64,000 bases of DNA, taken from the NCBI RefSeq assembly GCF_018860965.1, contig NZ_JAHKQF010000015.1, positions 731,777 through 795,776 of the forward strand, in the 5' to 3' direction. A program made the translations under genes and the position numbers. How positions within the stretch are numbered: position 1 is the stretch's first letter; each line of letters opens with the position of its first letter. The notes beneath the pieces were generated by a model that saw only the letters and a program-made list of their open reading frames with translations, made no database searches and was not told the DNA's origin. Shown here one piece after another: positions 9,133 to 20,068 of the stretch. The stretch comes from Alteromonas sp. C1M14. Lineage in GTDB: Bacteria; Pseudomonadota; Gammaproteobacteria; Enterobacterales; Alteromonadaceae.

Positions 9133-10176
9133 CTACCCTAGCCAAGTGGCTAACTCATCATCATAAGCCTGGGTGGAACCAAACTCCTGTTTCACCCAGT
9201 CATCATTGTAGTAGGTGTCGAGATAGCGCTCGCCGCTATCGCACATCAGTGTCACAATTGATCCTGTTTCGCCCCGTTGTTGCATTTGCCGAGCTACGTG
9301 AAACACGCCCCATAAATTGGTACCTGTGGAAGCGCCAGCTTTAATACCGGCAGTTCTAAATAACCAGCGCATGGTGGCGATGCTTGCCACGTCTGGCACC
9401 TTTAACATGTCATCAATCACGTCTGGTTGGAAGGAGGCTTCCACCTGCGGCCGTCCGATCCCTTCAATACGACTGCCTCTGTTAGTGGTGATCTGTGGTT
9501 GTTGGGTACTAAAACTCTCGTAGAAAACGGAAAACTCAGGATCCACCACTAACAGTTTGGTGTTAATGCCACGGTAACGGATATATCTGCCGATAGTCGC
9601 CGAAGTTCCTCCTGTTCCGGCACTCATTACCACCGTATGAGGAATGGGGTGTGGTTCGGCGGACATTTGGCCAAAAATGCTCTCCGCAATATTATTACTT
9701 CCTCGCCAATCTGTAGCCCGTTCGGCAAACATAAATTGGTCCATAAAATACCCTTTTTGCTGTTGGGCAATTTTTTTAGCTTCCTGGTGCATTTGAGTCG
9801 GACAATCAACAAAATGACATTGCCCACCAAATGCCTCAATGAGCTGAATTTTACTTTGCGCCGTGCTACGAGGCATTACAGCAACAAAGGGGATCCCCAG
9901 CATACGGGCAAAATAGGCCTCAGAGACGGCAGTACTGCCAGAGGAAGCCTCAACGATTGTGGTATTTTCGTCAATTTTTCCATTACACAGAGCATAAAGA
10001 AACAAAGAGCGGGCCAAGCGGTGTTTTAAACTACCCGTAGGATGCGTACTTTCATCCTTAAGATAAATATCGATACCAGGTAATGATGCACTTTCTAATT
10101 TAATTAAATGTGTATCTGCTGAACGCTGGTAATCGGCGTTAATTTTATTCACTGCCTGCGCTATCCACAACGACAT
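9133..10176 (-). CDS. PLP-dependent cysteine-synthase-like enzyme
   Basis: A 347-residue fold-type II PLP enzyme of the cysteine synthase / cystathionine beta-synthase group. The Schiff-base lysine lies in [11 protein letters not shown] (about residue 51), the substrate loop in [10 protein letters not shown], and the phosphate-binding glycine loop in [12 protein letters not shown]. The C-terminal part has [14 protein letters not shown], typical of this subgroup. It probably makes or breaks a cysteine-type C-S bond; whether it is a synthase or a desulfhydrase/lyase cannot be told. The second of two adjacent ATG codons is chosen because AGGAAGG is only 1-2 bases from the first. It converges on the small DMSP-lyase gene. 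Confidence 0.82.
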   Translation of the reverse strand: MSLWIAQAVNKINADYQRSADTHLIKLESASLPGIDIYLKDESTHPTGSLKHRLARSLFLYALCNGKIDENTTIVEASSGSTAVSEAYFARMLGIPFVAVMPRSTAQSKIQLIEAFGGQCHFVDCPTQMHQEAKKIAQQQKGYFMDQFMFAERATDWRGSNNIAESIFGQMSAEPHPIPHTVVMSAGTGGTSATIGRYIRYRGINTKLLVVDPEFSVFYESFSTQQPQITTNRGSRIEGIGRPQVEASFQPDVIDDMLKVPDVASIATMRWLFRTAGIKAGASTGTNLWGVFHVARQMQQRGETGSIVTLMCDSGERYLDTYYNDDWVKQEFGSTQAYDDELATWLG

Positions 10177-10506
10177 CATGCCTTCCTATTTTATCAATGA
10201 GAGTAAGTATATTACCTTGATACAACGAGAATAATCATGCTCTGGCAGTTGTAAAAATAAAAACAAATAGCATTTTATTTTAAAAAATAACAAATAAATA
10301 GAAAATAAACCCCTTTAGAGGCCTATTTTGAACATTCTGTATTGCTGACTGTGATACCACATATATGAAACGTTTGCCTTCACCGTCAGCATCAAGAATT
10401 CCCTGTACTATGGTGCTTTTGTTTAAAACATTAAGCCCTTGAAGTATTTTTTTATTCAGCTTATAAATACTCTACATAGTCATTTTCAGCATAAAAAGGA
10501 ATTGCG
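10177..10506. other. Divergent intergenic region, AT-rich
   Basis: About 330 bases between two divergently transcribed genes. It is AT-rich (long A/T runs at 10245-10310) and contains a good sigma-70-type promoter towards the DUF547 gene, listed separately. No RNA gene or repeat was recognised. Confidence 0.5.
10439..10467 (+). promoter_or_regulatory. Sigma-70-type promoter for the DUF547 gene
   Basis: TTGAAG at 10439-10444 and TATAAA at 10462-10467 are separated by exactly 17 bases, and lie about 40 bases upstream of the start codon. Both boxes have one mismatch to consensus. Confidence 0.5.
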
Positions 10507-11691
10507 ATGAAAACCCTTCGACTACTCGTTGTATCGTTATGTTTGGTGGGGAGTAATCCGACCTTTGCCGATGAAAAGAAAATTCCATCCCCTTTTCGGG
10601 GCGATGATGATAGCGCAAACCTTGAAGTAACTTACGATGACTTAGATGTGTTTTTGCAATCCCAAGTGTTAGATGTGGGGCGCTCTACCCGCGAAAAAGT
10701 TCCTCGTACGCAAAACACCGGTAGCCGCATCAAGGCACGGGTTAACCGCCTTACTGCGCTGGAGGGCAACCGTTTTTATTTTAAGTCGTTACAAGATGAC
10801 GAAGTCTCCGGCATCCTCACCACCTTGCAAGACAGCCTGGAAGCATTACCTTCTGTGGTCCCATTAAAATACCTTAGTCGCAATGAACAACTTGCCTATT
10901 GGCTCAATCTGTATAATTTCACCTTACTGGATGAAATGGCAAAAGCCTCTCCCTCTGGCAGCATAAAGCGACTACTTAATTACGGTAATAGCGATTCCAT
11001 TCTGGCAAAAAAAAGCCTTAATGTGGCAGGTATTCCGTTAAGTTTAGATGACATCCAATTCACCATTTTAAAAGAGAAGTACCCCCAAAATCCGTTGGTA
11101 ATTTATGGGTTATTTCAAGGAAATATCGGCGGTCCCAGCATTCAGCCTAAAGCCTTTACCGGGGAAAATGTATGGCGCCAATTAGAGCAAGCCGCAACCG
11201 AGTTTGTTAACTCGAACCGGGGTACCTACTACGACGGCAAAGTATCGGTCTTTTATGAACGCAACTTTGTCTTTTTCGACAACGATGCACAAAAGCTTAA
11301 GGATCATTTACTCGACTTCCTAGAAGACGAGATGTACACGGAAATTCTCGATGCCGATGAGTTGAAATTTGCCAATAAAGACTGGCAACTGGCAAACTTA
11401 ACCGGTGGCACCCGTGAATATGGCGGTTCCAATATGATAAATGGTTCAGCCATATTGGACGCCGTGCGAGCTTCCCAACCTAACGGCGATGGTGGTATGT
11501 CTAGCGTCGAAAACTCCTTGGGTGAGAGCATATCCGAAAAAGTACGATTGGGCGCCCGTTTTCCCGCCACTCAGTTAGAAACATTACAACGCATCAGAGA
11601 GATACAAGCTATCAACGCCGGCAAAGTGGTGATTACAGATCTAGATGCCGAGGCCGCACAAGAAGCGATAGATAAAAAAGAGAAGAATTAG
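10507..11691 (+). CDS. DUF547 domain protein, exported
   Basis: A 394-residue exported protein with a signal peptide (core LLVVSLCLVGSNP, probable cleavage near PTFA-DE). The DUF547 signature NEQLAYWLNLYNFTLLDEM lies near residues 120-140, and the domain probably continues through the NIGGPSIQPKAF region. DUF547 proteins occur widely in bacteria and plants and have no settled biochemical role. Start is ATG with AGGA six bases upstream. Transcription probably begins at the promoter near 10470 and stops at the palindromic terminator shared with asd. Confidence 0.8.
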   Translation: MKTLRLLVVSLCLVGSNPTFADEKKIPSPFRGDDDSANLEVTYDDLDVFLQSQVLDVGRSTREKVPRTQNTGSRIKARVNRLTALEGNRFYFKSLQDDEVSGILTTLQDSLEALPSVVPLKYLSRNEQLAYWLNLYNFTLLDEMAKASPSGSIKRLLNYGNSDSILAKKSLNVAGIPLSLDDIQFTILKEKYPQNPLVIYGLFQGNIGGPSIQPKAFTGENVWRQLEQAATEFVNSNRGTYYDGKVSVFYERNFVFFDNDAQKLKDHLLDFLEDEMYTEILDADELKFANKDWQLANLTGGTREYGGSNMINGSAILDAVRASQPNGDGGMSSVENSLGESISEKVRLGARFPATQLETLQRIREIQAINAGKVVITDLDAEAAQEAIDKKEKN

Positions 11692-11706
11692 TTTTATCAG
11701 CCCATG

Positions 11707-11743
11707 AAAAAAGGCACCCCAGTGTACACTGGGGTGCCTTTTT
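11707..11743. terminator. Bidirectional terminator between DUF547 gene and asd
   Basis: A perfect palindrome with arms GGCACCCCAGTGT and ACACTGGGGTGCC (11713-11738) is flanked by an A run and a T run, so it can end transcription from both sides. Confidence 0.85.
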
Positions 11744-11770
11744 GTCGTTTAGCACGACAACTCTGAGGGC

Positions 11771-12892
11771 TTATTTTTCCAATAAGATACGCAACATTCT
11801 GCGTAAAGGCTCTGCCGCTCCCCACAAGAGTTGATCGCCAACGGTAAACGCTGAAATGTATTGTGGGCCCATATTCAACTTACGGATCCGACCCACCGGC
11901 ACCGATAATGTACCAGTTACTTTTGCGGGCGTGAGCTCTTGCATGGTCAGCTCTCTGTCATCATCGATAACATTTACCCACTCGTTATGGCTCGCCAGTA
12001 TCTGTTGAATTTCTTCAACGGTCATGTCTTGTTTTAACTTCAAGGTGATGGCTTGGCTGTGGCAACGCATTGCACCTACCCGAACACATAACCCATCAAT
12101 GGGTACTGGCGAATCCTCTAAACCAAGAATTTTATTCGCCTCGGCTTGTGCCTTCCATTCTTCACGGCTTTGACCGGAGGGTAGCTGACTATCGATATAG
12201 GGAATCAAACTGCCGGCTAATGGAACACCAAACTGTGCGGTAGGGTTTTCATCCGAACGAATAAACTCGGCCACTTGTTTATCGATATCCAAGATGGCAC
12301 TTGCAGGGTCAGCAAGTAACGCTTCAACATGTCCGTGTACAGCACCCATTTGCACAAGCAGTTCGCGCATATGTTTGGCGCCAGAACCCGAAGCGGCTTG
12401 GTAAGTCATGGGGGACGCCCATTCCACAAGGTCCTTTTCAAAAAGTCCGCCTAATGCCATCAGCATCAATGATACTGTGCAGTTACCACCGACAAAGGTT
12501 TTTACATCCGCGGTAATACCTTTATCAATTTCTTTGCGGTTTACCGGATCAAGCACAATGACTGCATCATCACTCATGCGCAGTGCTGATGCCGCATCTA
12601 TCCAGTACCCTTGCCAACCGGCATCACGTAATTTGGTATAAACGGCTTTGGTATAATCGCCACCCTGACACGTCACGATGATATCTTGGGTAGCTAACGC
12701 GTCTATATCGTAAGCATCTTCAAGTACACCACAGGCTTTATTAGCAAAGTCGGGGGCAGCCTTACCTTTTTGTGAGGTAGTGAAAAAGGTTGGCTCAATA
12801 AAGGAAAAATCATTTTCCTGTTGCATGCGCTGCATAAGGACAGAACCGACCATTCCACGCCAGCCTACCAAACCCACTTTTTGTAACGACAT
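11771..12892 (-). CDS. asd: Aspartate-semialdehyde dehydrogenase
   Basis: Makes L-aspartate 4-semialdehyde from aspartyl phosphate using NADPH, the branch point to lysine/diaminopimelate, threonine and methionine. The 373-residue length and sequence match the gammaproteobacterial Asd type. The nucleotide-binding loop is [14 protein letters not shown] at the N-terminus, the catalytic cysteine is in GGNCTVSLM (about residue 136), and the substrate-binding histidine is in [10 protein letters not shown]. Start ATG at 12892 has AAGGG about 11 bases upstream. It stands alone. I looked for a lysine riboswitch upstream and saw none. Confidence 0.96.
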   Translation of the reverse strand: MSLQKVGLVGWRGMVGSVLMQRMQQENDFSFIEPTFFTTSQKGKAAPDFANKACGVLEDAYDIDALATQDIIVTCQGGDYTKAVYTKLRDAGWQGYWIDAASALRMSDDAVIVLDPVNRKEIDKGITADVKTFVGGNCTVSLMLMALGGLFEKDLVEWASPMTYQAASGSGAKHMRELLVQMGAVHGHVEALLADPASAILDIDKQVAEFIRSDENPTAQFGVPLAGSLIPYIDSQLPSGQSREEWKAQAEANKILGLEDSPVPIDGLCVRVGAMRCHSQAITLKLKQDMTVEEIQQILASHNEWVNVIDDDRELTMQELTPAKVTGTLSVPVGRIRKLNMGPQYISAFTVGDQLLWGAAEPLRRMLRILLEK

Positions 12893-13560
12893 TCTATGAA
12901 CCCTTATTATTGCTCTCCTAATGTCTGTCTAGCGGTCAAACCTCTTTTGGGTTCTTTATTGTTTACCACGGTTCATCAGGAACTTGTTGTAAAACGCGAA
13001 GTCTATAAAGAATTGCTCAGCTTTGCCAGTAGCTTTTGGGTCTATGAAATTTTAATCTGACATAGTGCAATTTTTATACGTTTCGGACTTACTCTACTAA
13101 ACGTATTTGCAAAGCCCTATAGGCCAAAACTTTACTAATGATTACTTTTTGAACTGCCAATACAGTTTCAATCCCTCTAGGTTTTCCATTTAGCGTGAAA
13201 ATATGTGGTTTTATCGGTTGTTTCATTATTGTTAAATATGGAAATTCTTACAAACTGAGGCTTCTTCGAAACCTTAGGATAGTGGTAAAATTACATAATA
13301 ATATCGCTATAACGGCGCTGATTGCAGCACGTTCGCTACAGACTGTTATTAGTTGACTTAGATCAACTACATGTACTGAGTTTAATTTATGTAAATCCTG
13401 TTAACATAATATAAACAATTCACCTAGCCACCGTCGTTTCTTATTTTCCTTCCTCTTGAGTATGACGATGTTTTTCACTAGTCTCTGACGCCCAAGCAAT
13501 ACATGCAGATTACTTTTAAAACGTCTAATAGCAGTATCTGGTGAGGATTTTTCAGTAAAG
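12893..13560. other. Long divergent intergenic region upstream of asd and the cyo locus
   Basis: About 670 bases without a convincing gene. It should hold the asd promoter on the left and the promoter of the small-membrane-protein/cyo locus on the right. An FNR-like palindrome at 13351-13368 is listed separately, with AT-rich sequence after it (13380-13420). Short open frames here lack start codons or ribosome sites. Confidence 0.5.
13351..13368. promoter_or_regulatory. FNR/CRP-family-like operator
   Basis: AGTTGA and TCAACT form perfect inverted arms; the core TTGAC-TTAG-ATCAA differs by one base from the FNR consensus TTGAT-N4-ATCAA. It lies about 195 bases upstream of the first gene of the cyo locus, and quinol oxidases are commonly under FNR/ArcA control. 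It is a single site found by eye. Confidence 0.4.
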
Positions 13561-13959
13561 ATGGTTACGACCCAAGGCCAAGCAAATGATTATTCGATGA
13601 ACCGAATAGCCCTCGACAGCACAAAATGTGTTGGGGTACTGCTATGGCTGGCCAGTCTCATTCTTATTTTCAATGTTGTGCTAATCATCAGTGGCACCAT
13701 GGCAGATTCATCAGAATTTGTAGGTGCACTTCATGACAACCTTGTAGTAGAGCCTCATTCCCTCGCATTAGTACAGCATGCCTTGCATTTATACACTCCG
13801 CTGCTGCTCATCAGTTTTATAGGCATTCGATTAGTTCGAACCCAAGCGGTTCGTAAAGTAATTATCGAATCACCTGACCCTCTTTTAGTCATTTATGACA
13901 ACTACCGCCAACCTTTTGTACAACAATTTGGCTGTAGGGCACCGCCTTCTGATAAGTGA
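13561..13959 (+). CDS. Small membrane protein upstream of cyo, unknown
   Basis: A 132-residue protein with two predicted TM helices (about residues 24-46 and 83-100), an acidic loop between them and a basic tail. I do not recognise it. It lies about 180 bases before cyoA on the same strand, so it may share a promoter or be an accessory to the oxidase. The ATG at 13561 has a GAGG rather far upstream (about 17 bases); an alternative ATG at 13597 has no ribosome site. Confidence 0.5.
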   Translation: MVTTQGQANDYSMNRIALDSTKCVGVLLWLASLILIFNVVLIISGTMADSSEFVGALHDNLVVEPHSLALVQHALHLYTPLLLISFIGIRLVRTQAVRKVIIESPDPLLVIYDNYRQPFVQQFGCRAPPSDK

Positions 13960-14140
13960 AAAATGATGTGGTTTTGCTAGCAAGTAATATTGCTGTTTAA
14001 GCCACATCGCACTGCGCTTAACGCCCTTCATTTAGGCTGTCTAGCGCATTCACTTATCTGAAAATCTTCGATAATCGCTATCGAAAAAACATGCGTGTCG
14101 TCTTTAGACGGCAATAACGTTAAACCCGGGTTATAGGAAC

Positions 14141-15067
14141 ATGGTTTTGTCTATTCGTAACCTTTCTAAATTAGCTTTTGCCACAATCGTGCTATTACTA
14201 GCCGGTTGCAGCGGTGGTGTACTTGATCCGAAAGGACAGGTAGGCATCGAAGAAAAGAACCTGATCATTCTGTGTACGATTCTGATGCTTATCGTTGTTA
14301 TTCCGGTCATTGTGCTGACACTGTATTTTGCGTGGAAATATCGCGCCAGCCGTGATTTTGAGGTCTACACCCCGAAGTGGGCGCATTCGACCAAAATCGA
14401 AGCCACGGTATGGTCAATTCCAATTCTTATCGTCATCGCTTTGGGCGTAATTACTTGGCAATCTACCCATGCGCTGGATCCTTATGCACCATTAAAGGAC
14501 AAAGGCGAGCACCTCACTGTTGAAGTGGTCTCGTTGAACTGGAAATGGTTGTTTATTTATCCGGAACAAGGTATTGCCACAGTGAACGAGTTGGTTATAC
14601 CAGCCAACAAACCCATCGCATTTAAGATCACATCCGAAGGCACGATGAATTCATTTTTCATTCCACAATTGGGTAGTCAAATCTATTCAATGGCCGGCAT
14701 GGAAACCAAACTTCATCTTATCGCGAATGAGCCTGGTACCTACAAGGGTATCTCCTCAAACTATAGCGGTGCGGGTTTTACGGGCATGAAATTCAATACG
14801 ATTGCAACGCCCACCGAAGCGGATTTCGACGCTTGGGTAGCAAAGGTGAAGCAGCAAGGCGGGTCACTCACGTCTGAAAGCTATAAAACACTGGCAGAAC
14901 CCACGGAATATCACCCGGTCACCTATTTTGGTGACGTAAGTGATGGTCTGTTCCACGAGATCGTCATGAAATACATGAAAGATCACGGTTCTATGGACTT
15001 CTACAGCAAGCCGAAAAACGCAGTTTCCGGTAAGCATGAAGGCCATCATATGGGAGTTGAAGAGTAA
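14141..15067 (+). CDS. cyoA: Cytochrome bo3 quinol oxidase subunit II
   Basis: A 308-residue subunit of the cytochrome bo3 terminal oxidase. The N-terminus is a lipoprotein signal with lipobox LLLAGC, followed by two TM helices (about residues 43-65 and 85-105) and a periplasmic cupredoxin-like domain. As expected for a quinol rather than cytochrome c oxidase, the CuA cysteine pair is absent. Length matches E. coli CyoA (315). Start ATG has TAGGAA just upstream. First gene of cyoABCDE, with 2 bases to cyoB. Confidence 0.95.
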   Translation: MVLSIRNLSKLAFATIVLLLAGCSGGVLDPKGQVGIEEKNLIILCTILMLIVVIPVIVLTLYFAWKYRASRDFEVYTPKWAHSTKIEATVWSIPILIVIALGVITWQSTHALDPYAPLKDKGEHLTVEVVSLNWKWLFIYPEQGIATVNELVIPANKPIAFKITSEGTMNSFFIPQLGSQIYSMAGMETKLHLIANEPGTYKGISSNYSGAGFTGMKFNTIATPTEADFDAWVAKVKQQGGSLTSESYKTLAEPTEYHPVTYFGDVSDGLFHEIVMKYMKDHGSMDFYSKPKNAVSGKHEGHHMGVEE

Positions 15068-15069
15068 CT

Positions 15070-17058
15070 ATGTCTTTTTTAGGTAAATTATCCATAGAGG
15101 CAGTGCCCTACCACGAACCCATTATTATGATTACCTTGGGTGTGGTAGCGCTTCTTGGCCTCGTACTTGCCGTACTGATCACAAAAGCGAAGCAGTGGGG
15201 AACACTGTGGAATGATTGGATCACATCCATAGACCATAAGCGCCTTGGTGTTATGTACATCATTTTAGCCATGATCATGCTACTGCGTGGTTTCGCTGAT
15301 GCCATTATGATGCGTACCCAACTTGCGGTTGCCACTAACGGTGCAGAAGGTTATCTACCGCCTGAGCACTACGACCAAATCTTCACCGCTCACGGTGTAA
15401 TTATGATCATCTTCATGGCCATGCCATTTATGATTGGTCTGATGAACATTGTGTTGCCACTGCAGATTGGTGCACGTGATGTAGCCTTCCCCTTCCTGAA
15501 TAACCTTAGCTTCTGGCTAACCGCCGGTGGTGCCATCTTGGTTAATATTTCTTTAGGTTTGGGTGAATTTGCGAAAACCGGTTGGGTAGCCTACCCGCCA
15601 CTTGCTGGGCTGGAGTTTAGTCCCGGGGTCGGTGTGGACTATTACATATGGGCATTGCAGATATCTGGGCTCGGAACGCTGCTGACTGCGGTTAACTTCT
15701 TAGTCACCGTTATTAAAATGCGTGCGCCGGGCATGAAATTAATGCAAATGCCAATTTTCACCTGGACTTGTACTTGGGCTAACATCCTCATTGCCGCGTC
15801 ATTCCCAATTTTGACTGCGGTACTTGCCATGTTAACCCTTGATCGCTACATGGATTTCCACTTCTTCACCAATGAAGCTGGCGGTAACTCCATGATGTAC
15901 ATCAACTTGTTCTGGGCATGGGGACACCCTGAAGTATATATTCTGGTGTTGCCAGCTTTTGGTATCTTCTCAGAAATTATTTCTACCTTTACAGGCAAGC
16001 GTTTGTTTGGCTATAAATCAATGGTTTATGCCTCTGGCGCCATTGCAATTCTTGGTTTCATCGTGTGGTTACACCATTTCTTCACTATGGGCTCAAGCGC
16101 CAACGTTAACGCCTTCTTCGGTATCATGACCATGGTTATTGCGGTGCCCACCGGGGTCAAACTGTTCAACTGGCTATTTACCATGTATCGCGGCCGTTTG
16201 ATCATTGGTGTGCCTGTATTGTGGACGTTAGGCTTCATGGTTACCTTCACCATTGGCGGCATGACAGGTGTTCTATTGGCCATCCCAGGTGCGGACTATG
16301 TACTGCACAATAGTCTGTTTTTGATTGCCCACTTCCACAACACCATTATCGGTGGTGCGGTATTTGGCTATCTGGCTGGCTTCGCTTTCTGGTTCCCTAA
16401 AGCCATGGGCTTTAAACTGGATGAGCGTTTAGGTAAATACTCGTTCTGGTGCTGGCAAATAGGCTTTATGCTTGCCTTTATGCCGTTGTATGTTCTTGGC
16501 TTTATGGGGATGACCCGTCGCCTAAACCACACCGATAACCCGGATTGGAATATCTGGCTGTACATTGCTGCCTTTGGCGCCTTGGTTATTGCCTTTGGTA
16601 TTTTCTTCCAGTTATTACAATTGTTCGTTAGCTTCAAAAACCGCGAACAACTGAAAGATACAACTGGAGATCCGTGGAACGGCCATACTCTTGAATGGTC
16701 AACAGCGTCGCCGCCTCAGTTCTATAACTTCGCTCACATTCCACACATCAAAGATATTGATGCTTGGACTGATATGAAAGAACGGGGTGAATCTTATCAG
16801 CGCTTAGATAAATATGAACCGATTCATATGCCTAAAAACACCTCTGCTGGGGTATTGATGAGTGCAGGTCTAACTACCATGTGTTTCGCCATGATCTGGC
16901 ACATTTGGTGGCTGGCAATTATCGGTTTTGTTGGCGCAATCGCAGTATTCATTAAACGCTGTTATACCAGCGATGTGGATTACTACGTGCAGCCTGATGA
17001 AGTAGAACGAATTGAAGATGCACACTTAACTGCAGCATCTAAAGGAGTGAAGGCATGA
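15070..17058 (+). CDS. cyoB: Cytochrome bo3 quinol oxidase subunit I
   Basis: The 662-residue catalytic subunit, reducing oxygen to water and pumping protons at the inner membrane. It has about 15 TM helices. Ligands for heme and CuB are visible in [21 protein letters not shown] (with the cross-linked His/Tyr), WLHHFFTMG and [12 protein letters not shown]. Length and order match the CyoB family. The stop overlaps the cyoC start by four bases. Confidence 0.97.
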   Translation: MSFLGKLSIEAVPYHEPIIMITLGVVALLGLVLAVLITKAKQWGTLWNDWITSIDHKRLGVMYIILAMIMLLRGFADAIMMRTQLAVATNGAEGYLPPEHYDQIFTAHGVIMIIFMAMPFMIGLMNIVLPLQIGARDVAFPFLNNLSFWLTAGGAILVNISLGLGEFAKTGWVAYPPLAGLEFSPGVGVDYYIWALQISGLGTLLTAVNFLVTVIKMRAPGMKLMQMPIFTWTCTWANILIAASFPILTAVLAMLTLDRYMDFHFFTNEAGGNSMMYINLFWAWGHPEVYILVLPAFGIFSEIISTFTGKRLFGYKSMVYASGAIAILGFIVWLHHFFTMGSSANVNAFFGIMTMVIAVPTGVKLFNWLFTMYRGRLIIGVPVLWTLGFMVTFTIGGMTGVLLAIPGADYVLHNSLFLIAHFHNTIIGGAVFGYLAGFAFWFPKAMGFKLDERLGKYSFWCWQIGFMLAFMPLYVLGFMGMTRRLNHTDNPDWNIWLYIAAFGALVIAFGIFFQLLQLFVSFKNREQLKDTTGDPWNGHTLEWSTASPPQFYNFAHIPHIKDIDAWTDMKERGESYQRLDKYEPIHMPKNTSAGVLMSAGLTTMCFAMIWHIWWLAIIGFVGAIAVFIKRCYTSDVDYYVQPDEVERIEDAHLTAASKGVKA

Positions 17059-17651
17059 GTACAGTAGCCGCTGATATGCATCACGAGCACGAGCATCACG
17101 AAAACAACAATGTGTTTGGTTTCTGGATCTATTTGATGACCGATTGCTTGTTGTTTGCTTCTTTCTTTGCCACCTACGCCGTGTTGTTTATGAACACGGC
17201 AGGCGGAGTATCTGGAAAAGATATCTTCGAATTGGATTTCGTTGCTGTAGAAACTGCTGCTCTATTATTGAGTAGTATTACCTTCGGCTTCGCCATGATC
17301 GCTGCCCATAAACAAAACAAGTCAGGCACCTTGCTTTGGCTGGCGGTTACCTGGGTATTCGGTGTTGTCTTTATTGGTATGGAAGTCTATGAATTCCATC
17401 ACCTTATCGTGCATGGTAATGGCCCACAAGAAAGTGCATTTTTAACCGCATTTTTCTCATTAGTTGGCTTACACGGCTTGCACGTTACCTCGGGCTTGAT
17501 TTGGATGACAATCATGATGATTGAAGTTCTGCGTCGAGGTTTAGGTGACCAAACAGTAACCCGTCTTAGCTGCTTAAGTTTATTCTGGCACTTCTTGGAC
17601 ATTGTTTGGATTTGTGTTTTCACCGTTGTTTATCTGATGGGGGCTGTGTAA
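17055..17651 (+). CDS. cyoC: Cytochrome bo3 quinol oxidase subunit III
   Basis: A 198-residue membrane subunit with five predicted TM helices and a histidine-rich N-terminus ([10 protein letters not shown]). It stabilises the oxidase core. The ATG overlaps the end of cyoB (ATGA), and its TAA overlaps the cyoD ATG by one base, indicating translational coupling. Confidence 0.95.
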   Translation: MSTVAADMHHEHEHHENNNVFGFWIYLMTDCLLFASFFATYAVLFMNTAGGVSGKDIFELDFVAVETAALLLSSITFGFAMIAAHKQNKSGTLLWLAVTWVFGVVFIGMEVYEFHHLIVHGNGPQESAFLTAFFSLVGLHGLHVTSGLIWMTIMMIEVLRRGLGDQTVTRLSCLSLFWHFLDIVWICVFTVVYLMGAV

Positions 17652-17977
17652 TGAGTCAACATAATGCTCACGCTGCAGATCATGGTGATGCGAAGTCTTA
17701 CATCATAGGGTTCGTATTATCAGTGATATTAACTGCGATCCCGTTTTGGATGGTGATGGAAGGTGAGTTTTCAAAAACCACCACCATCTGGAGTATTGTT
17801 ACTATGGCCTTGGTGCAAATCTGGGTACATTTGAAATACTTCTTACATCTGAATTTTGTCACTGAAGACGGCAAAGCCAGCACAATCTCGTTTTTGTTCA
17901 GCGCCCTTATCATCTTTATGGTGGTAGGTTTGTCGGTCTGGATCATTTACGAGTCCAACGCGATGATGATGTACTAG
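17651..17977 (+). CDS. cyoD: Cytochrome bo3 quinol oxidase subunit IV
   Basis: A 108-residue subunit with three TM helices, the last ending YESNAMMMY. The start is the ATG at 17651 in a TAATG overlap with cyoC, giving MSQHNAH; a longer frame begins inside cyoC and is not used. It helps assemble the CuB site of the oxidase. Confidence 0.93.
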   Translation: MSQHNAHAADHGDAKSYIIGFVLSVILTAIPFWMVMEGEFSKTTTIWSIVTMALVQIWVHLKYFLHLNFVTEDGKASTISFLFSALIIFMVVGLSVWIIYESNAMMMY

Positions 17978-18032
17978 CTTCGGCTAGTGCATCTTACGCA
18001 CGGTGAATACTGTGAACGGGAGAATACACCCC

Positions 18033-18920
18033 ATGTTTCGTCGTTACTTAACTGTGACTAAGCCTGGCATCATAATGGGCAATCTGATTTCCGTAGCCGG
18101 CGGTTTCTTACTGGCTTCTCGGGGAGATATTGATCTCGTACTGATGGCGGCAACGCTCGTTGGTTTGTCTTTGGTTGTGGCCTCTGGGTGTGCAATCAAC
18201 AACTGCATTGACCGAGATATTGACGCTAAGATGGCTCGCACCCGCTCGCGGGTGACCGTCACTGGCGAAATGTCTGTTAGAGCAGCATTCTGGCATGGTG
18301 TGGTGTTAGGCATCATGGGGTTCAGCCTGTTAGCGTTTTTTACCAATGCCACCGCCGTGTTCTTCGCAGCTCTAGGCTATGTGGTGTACGTAGGCATATA
18401 CAGCCTATATATGAAACGCAACTCAGTCTATGGCACCTTGGTAGGTAGTCTATCTGGCGCAGTCCCTCCTGTTGTGGGGTATTGTGCGGTAAGCGGCCAA
18501 TTTGATGCCGCGGCAGCGATTTTGCTAGTGATGTTTAGTTTGTGGCAAATGCCCCATTCTTATGCCATCGCGATTTTCCGTTTTGATGACTACGAAGCAG
18601 CAGGAATACCTGTACTGCCCGTAGCTGAAGGGATCAGCAAAGCCAAGCGTCACATAGTGCTATACATTGCCGTATTTGCCTTGGTTACCTTGTTGCTTCC
18701 CATTAGCGGTTATACAGGCATAGGTTTTATGGCTGTTGCTGCCACCACCAGCTTTTGGTGGCTGCTAATGGCGCTGCGCGGCTATCGTCCCGATATCGAT
18801 GTTAATGGCTGGGCACGTCAGGTATTTGGTTTTTCTATACTCAATATTACCTTACTGTCTATTGCCATGGCGGTTGACTATCACGAAGCAGGGTCGGCTT
18901 TATTTGCCTTCACCCTTTAA
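18033..18920 (+). CDS. cyoE: Protoheme IX farnesyltransferase (heme O synthase)
   Basis: Adds a farnesyl group to heme b to make heme O for the bo3 oxidase. The UbiA-type prenyltransferase motif [19 protein letters not shown] lies near residue 55-75, followed by about seven further TM helices. The ATG at 18033 is chosen because GGGAG precedes it and the resulting 295 residues match E. coli CyoE (MFxxYLxVTKPGII); an in-frame GTG at 18003 is unlikely. Last gene of the operon, followed by a strong terminator. Confidence 0.95.
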   Translation: MFRRYLTVTKPGIIMGNLISVAGGFLLASRGDIDLVLMAATLVGLSLVVASGCAINNCIDRDIDAKMARTRSRVTVTGEMSVRAAFWHGVVLGIMGFSLLAFFTNATAVFFAALGYVVYVGIYSLYMKRNSVYGTLVGSLSGAVPPVVGYCAVSGQFDAAAAILLVMFSLWQMPHSYAIAIFRFDDYEAAGIPVLPVAEGISKAKRHIVLYIAVFALVTLLLPISGYTGIGFMAVAATTSFWWLLMALRGYRPDIDVNGWARQVFGFSILNITLLSIAMAVDYHEAGSALFAFTL

Positions 18921-18934
18921 GTGCTTACTCAATT

Positions 18935-18965
18935 AAAAAAGCCCGATTTTATCGGGCTTTTTTTT
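18935..18965. terminator. Bidirectional terminator after cyoE
   Basis: AAAAGCCCGAT and ATCGGGCTTTT (18937-18962) form an 11-bp stem with a short T-rich loop, followed by a run of T. It lies between convergent genes and can serve both. Confidence 0.88.
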
Positions 18966-18975
18966 GCTTTGCTGT

Positions 18976-19839
18976 TTAGTCCCCATAACCTTGAATGGCA
19001 AGCCACTCGGCTAAGTTAGCCAGCCAATCGGTCTGGTTATGGACACCAAAACCATGCCCACCTTTGGGTAAAAGTAACATCTGAACGGGCACCCGCTTTT
19101 CTACAAGTGCCTGATGAAAACAGAGCGCATTTGCCACAGGCACCGACTTATCATCGTTGGCATGTACGATAAATGCTTGCGGTGTATTGCTGGTCACCTG
19201 CTTGTGAGCACAAAATTCCTCCACCTGTTGGTGAGATGGATTTTGCCCTAGCAGCGCATGACGTGAACCTAAGTGGGTTATTCCGTTTTCCATAGATATA
19301 ACGGGGTAAATCAGTATCTGAAAATCGGGCCGCAGCCTTTTTTTCCCATAATGCTCTCGCTGTGGTTTTTTAAACCAGGTAGATAAAGTAGCGGCAAGAT
19401 GCCCTCCTGCAGAAAACCCCATTACCCCCACTTTGGCTTCATCAATAGCAAAATGCGCAGCCTGTGAACGGATAGTCCATATCGCTTGTTGGGCATCTTC
19501 TATTGGCCCAACTGACGGGTTAGGCATACGGTTGGCACAGGGCAAACGATATTTCAAAACAAATACTGTGATCCCCCTGTGCGCTAATCGCGACGCTACA
19601 TGAAATCCTTCTTTATCCATCGCCAAGCGCTCGTAGCCACCCCCTGGGCACAGTAAAATAGCGGTGCCGTTGCGCTTCTGACGCGGTGGAGCCACCAGCG
19701 TCAGTTCGGGTTTATCAGCCCCCACCACCGACATTTCACCTTCCCGATTTGTAGTGATAAATTCCGTTGATGGCTGAGCATTTTCCACTAAGCTACCTGC
19801 AGGATATAAATCTATCGCATGTCGAATTATCGTGCTCAC
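18976..19839 (-). CDS. Alpha/beta hydrolase, acetyl-esterase-like
   Basis: A 287-residue cytoplasmic hydrolase of the BD-FAE/acetyl-esterase kind. The oxyanion loop is LLCPGGGYERLA (about residue 63-74), the nucleophile is in GFSAGGHLA, the acid in HANDDKSVP, and the catalytic histidine in KGGHGFG. These enzymes remove acetyl or similar ester groups, often from sugars; the substrate here is unknown. Start is GTG at 19839 with GGAGATAGG directly upstream. No signal peptide. It stands alone, converging on cyoE. Confidence 0.82.
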   Translation of the reverse strand: MSTIIRHAIDLYPAGSLVENAQPSTEFITTNREGEMSVVGADKPELTLVAPPRQKRNGTAILLCPGGGYERLAMDKEGFHVASRLAHRGITVFVLKYRLPCANRMPNPSVGPIEDAQQAIWTIRSQAAHFAIDEAKVGVMGFSAGGHLAATLSTWFKKPQREHYGKKRLRPDFQILIYPVISMENGITHLGSRHALLGQNPSHQQVEEFCAHKQVTSNTPQAFIVHANDDKSVPVANALCFHQALVEKRVPVQMLLLPKGGHGFGVHNQTDWLANLAEWLAIQGYGD

Positions 19840-20068
19840 CCTATCTCCGCGTTAATGTTTTACACCACTGCGTCTCAATACGCCTTGTAAACCCTACAAA
19901 CATTTTGCATCTGTTTCACGCTCTTTGTTTTCCCTGTTCACTATTCCCACAAATTTAAGGTTTACCTCCCTTATTTCGTCCAATTTTCAAACAACCCAAA
20001 TGGCATGAGGATTGAAATAGATAATGTGTTCCATTCAATTAAGTTAATCTAAAAAGAGGACATTTAGG

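Noticed and set aside
12956..13051. A 31-codon open stretch on the minus strand upstream of asd, reading like a protein end (AEQFFIDFAFYNKFLMNRG)
   Set aside because: No start codon lies between its two stop codons and no ribosome site is present; it could be a decayed gene end, but one short frame is not enough to claim it.
12893..13100. Possible lysine riboswitch upstream of asd
   Set aside because: None of the conserved lysine-riboswitch sequences were recognised on the minus strand.
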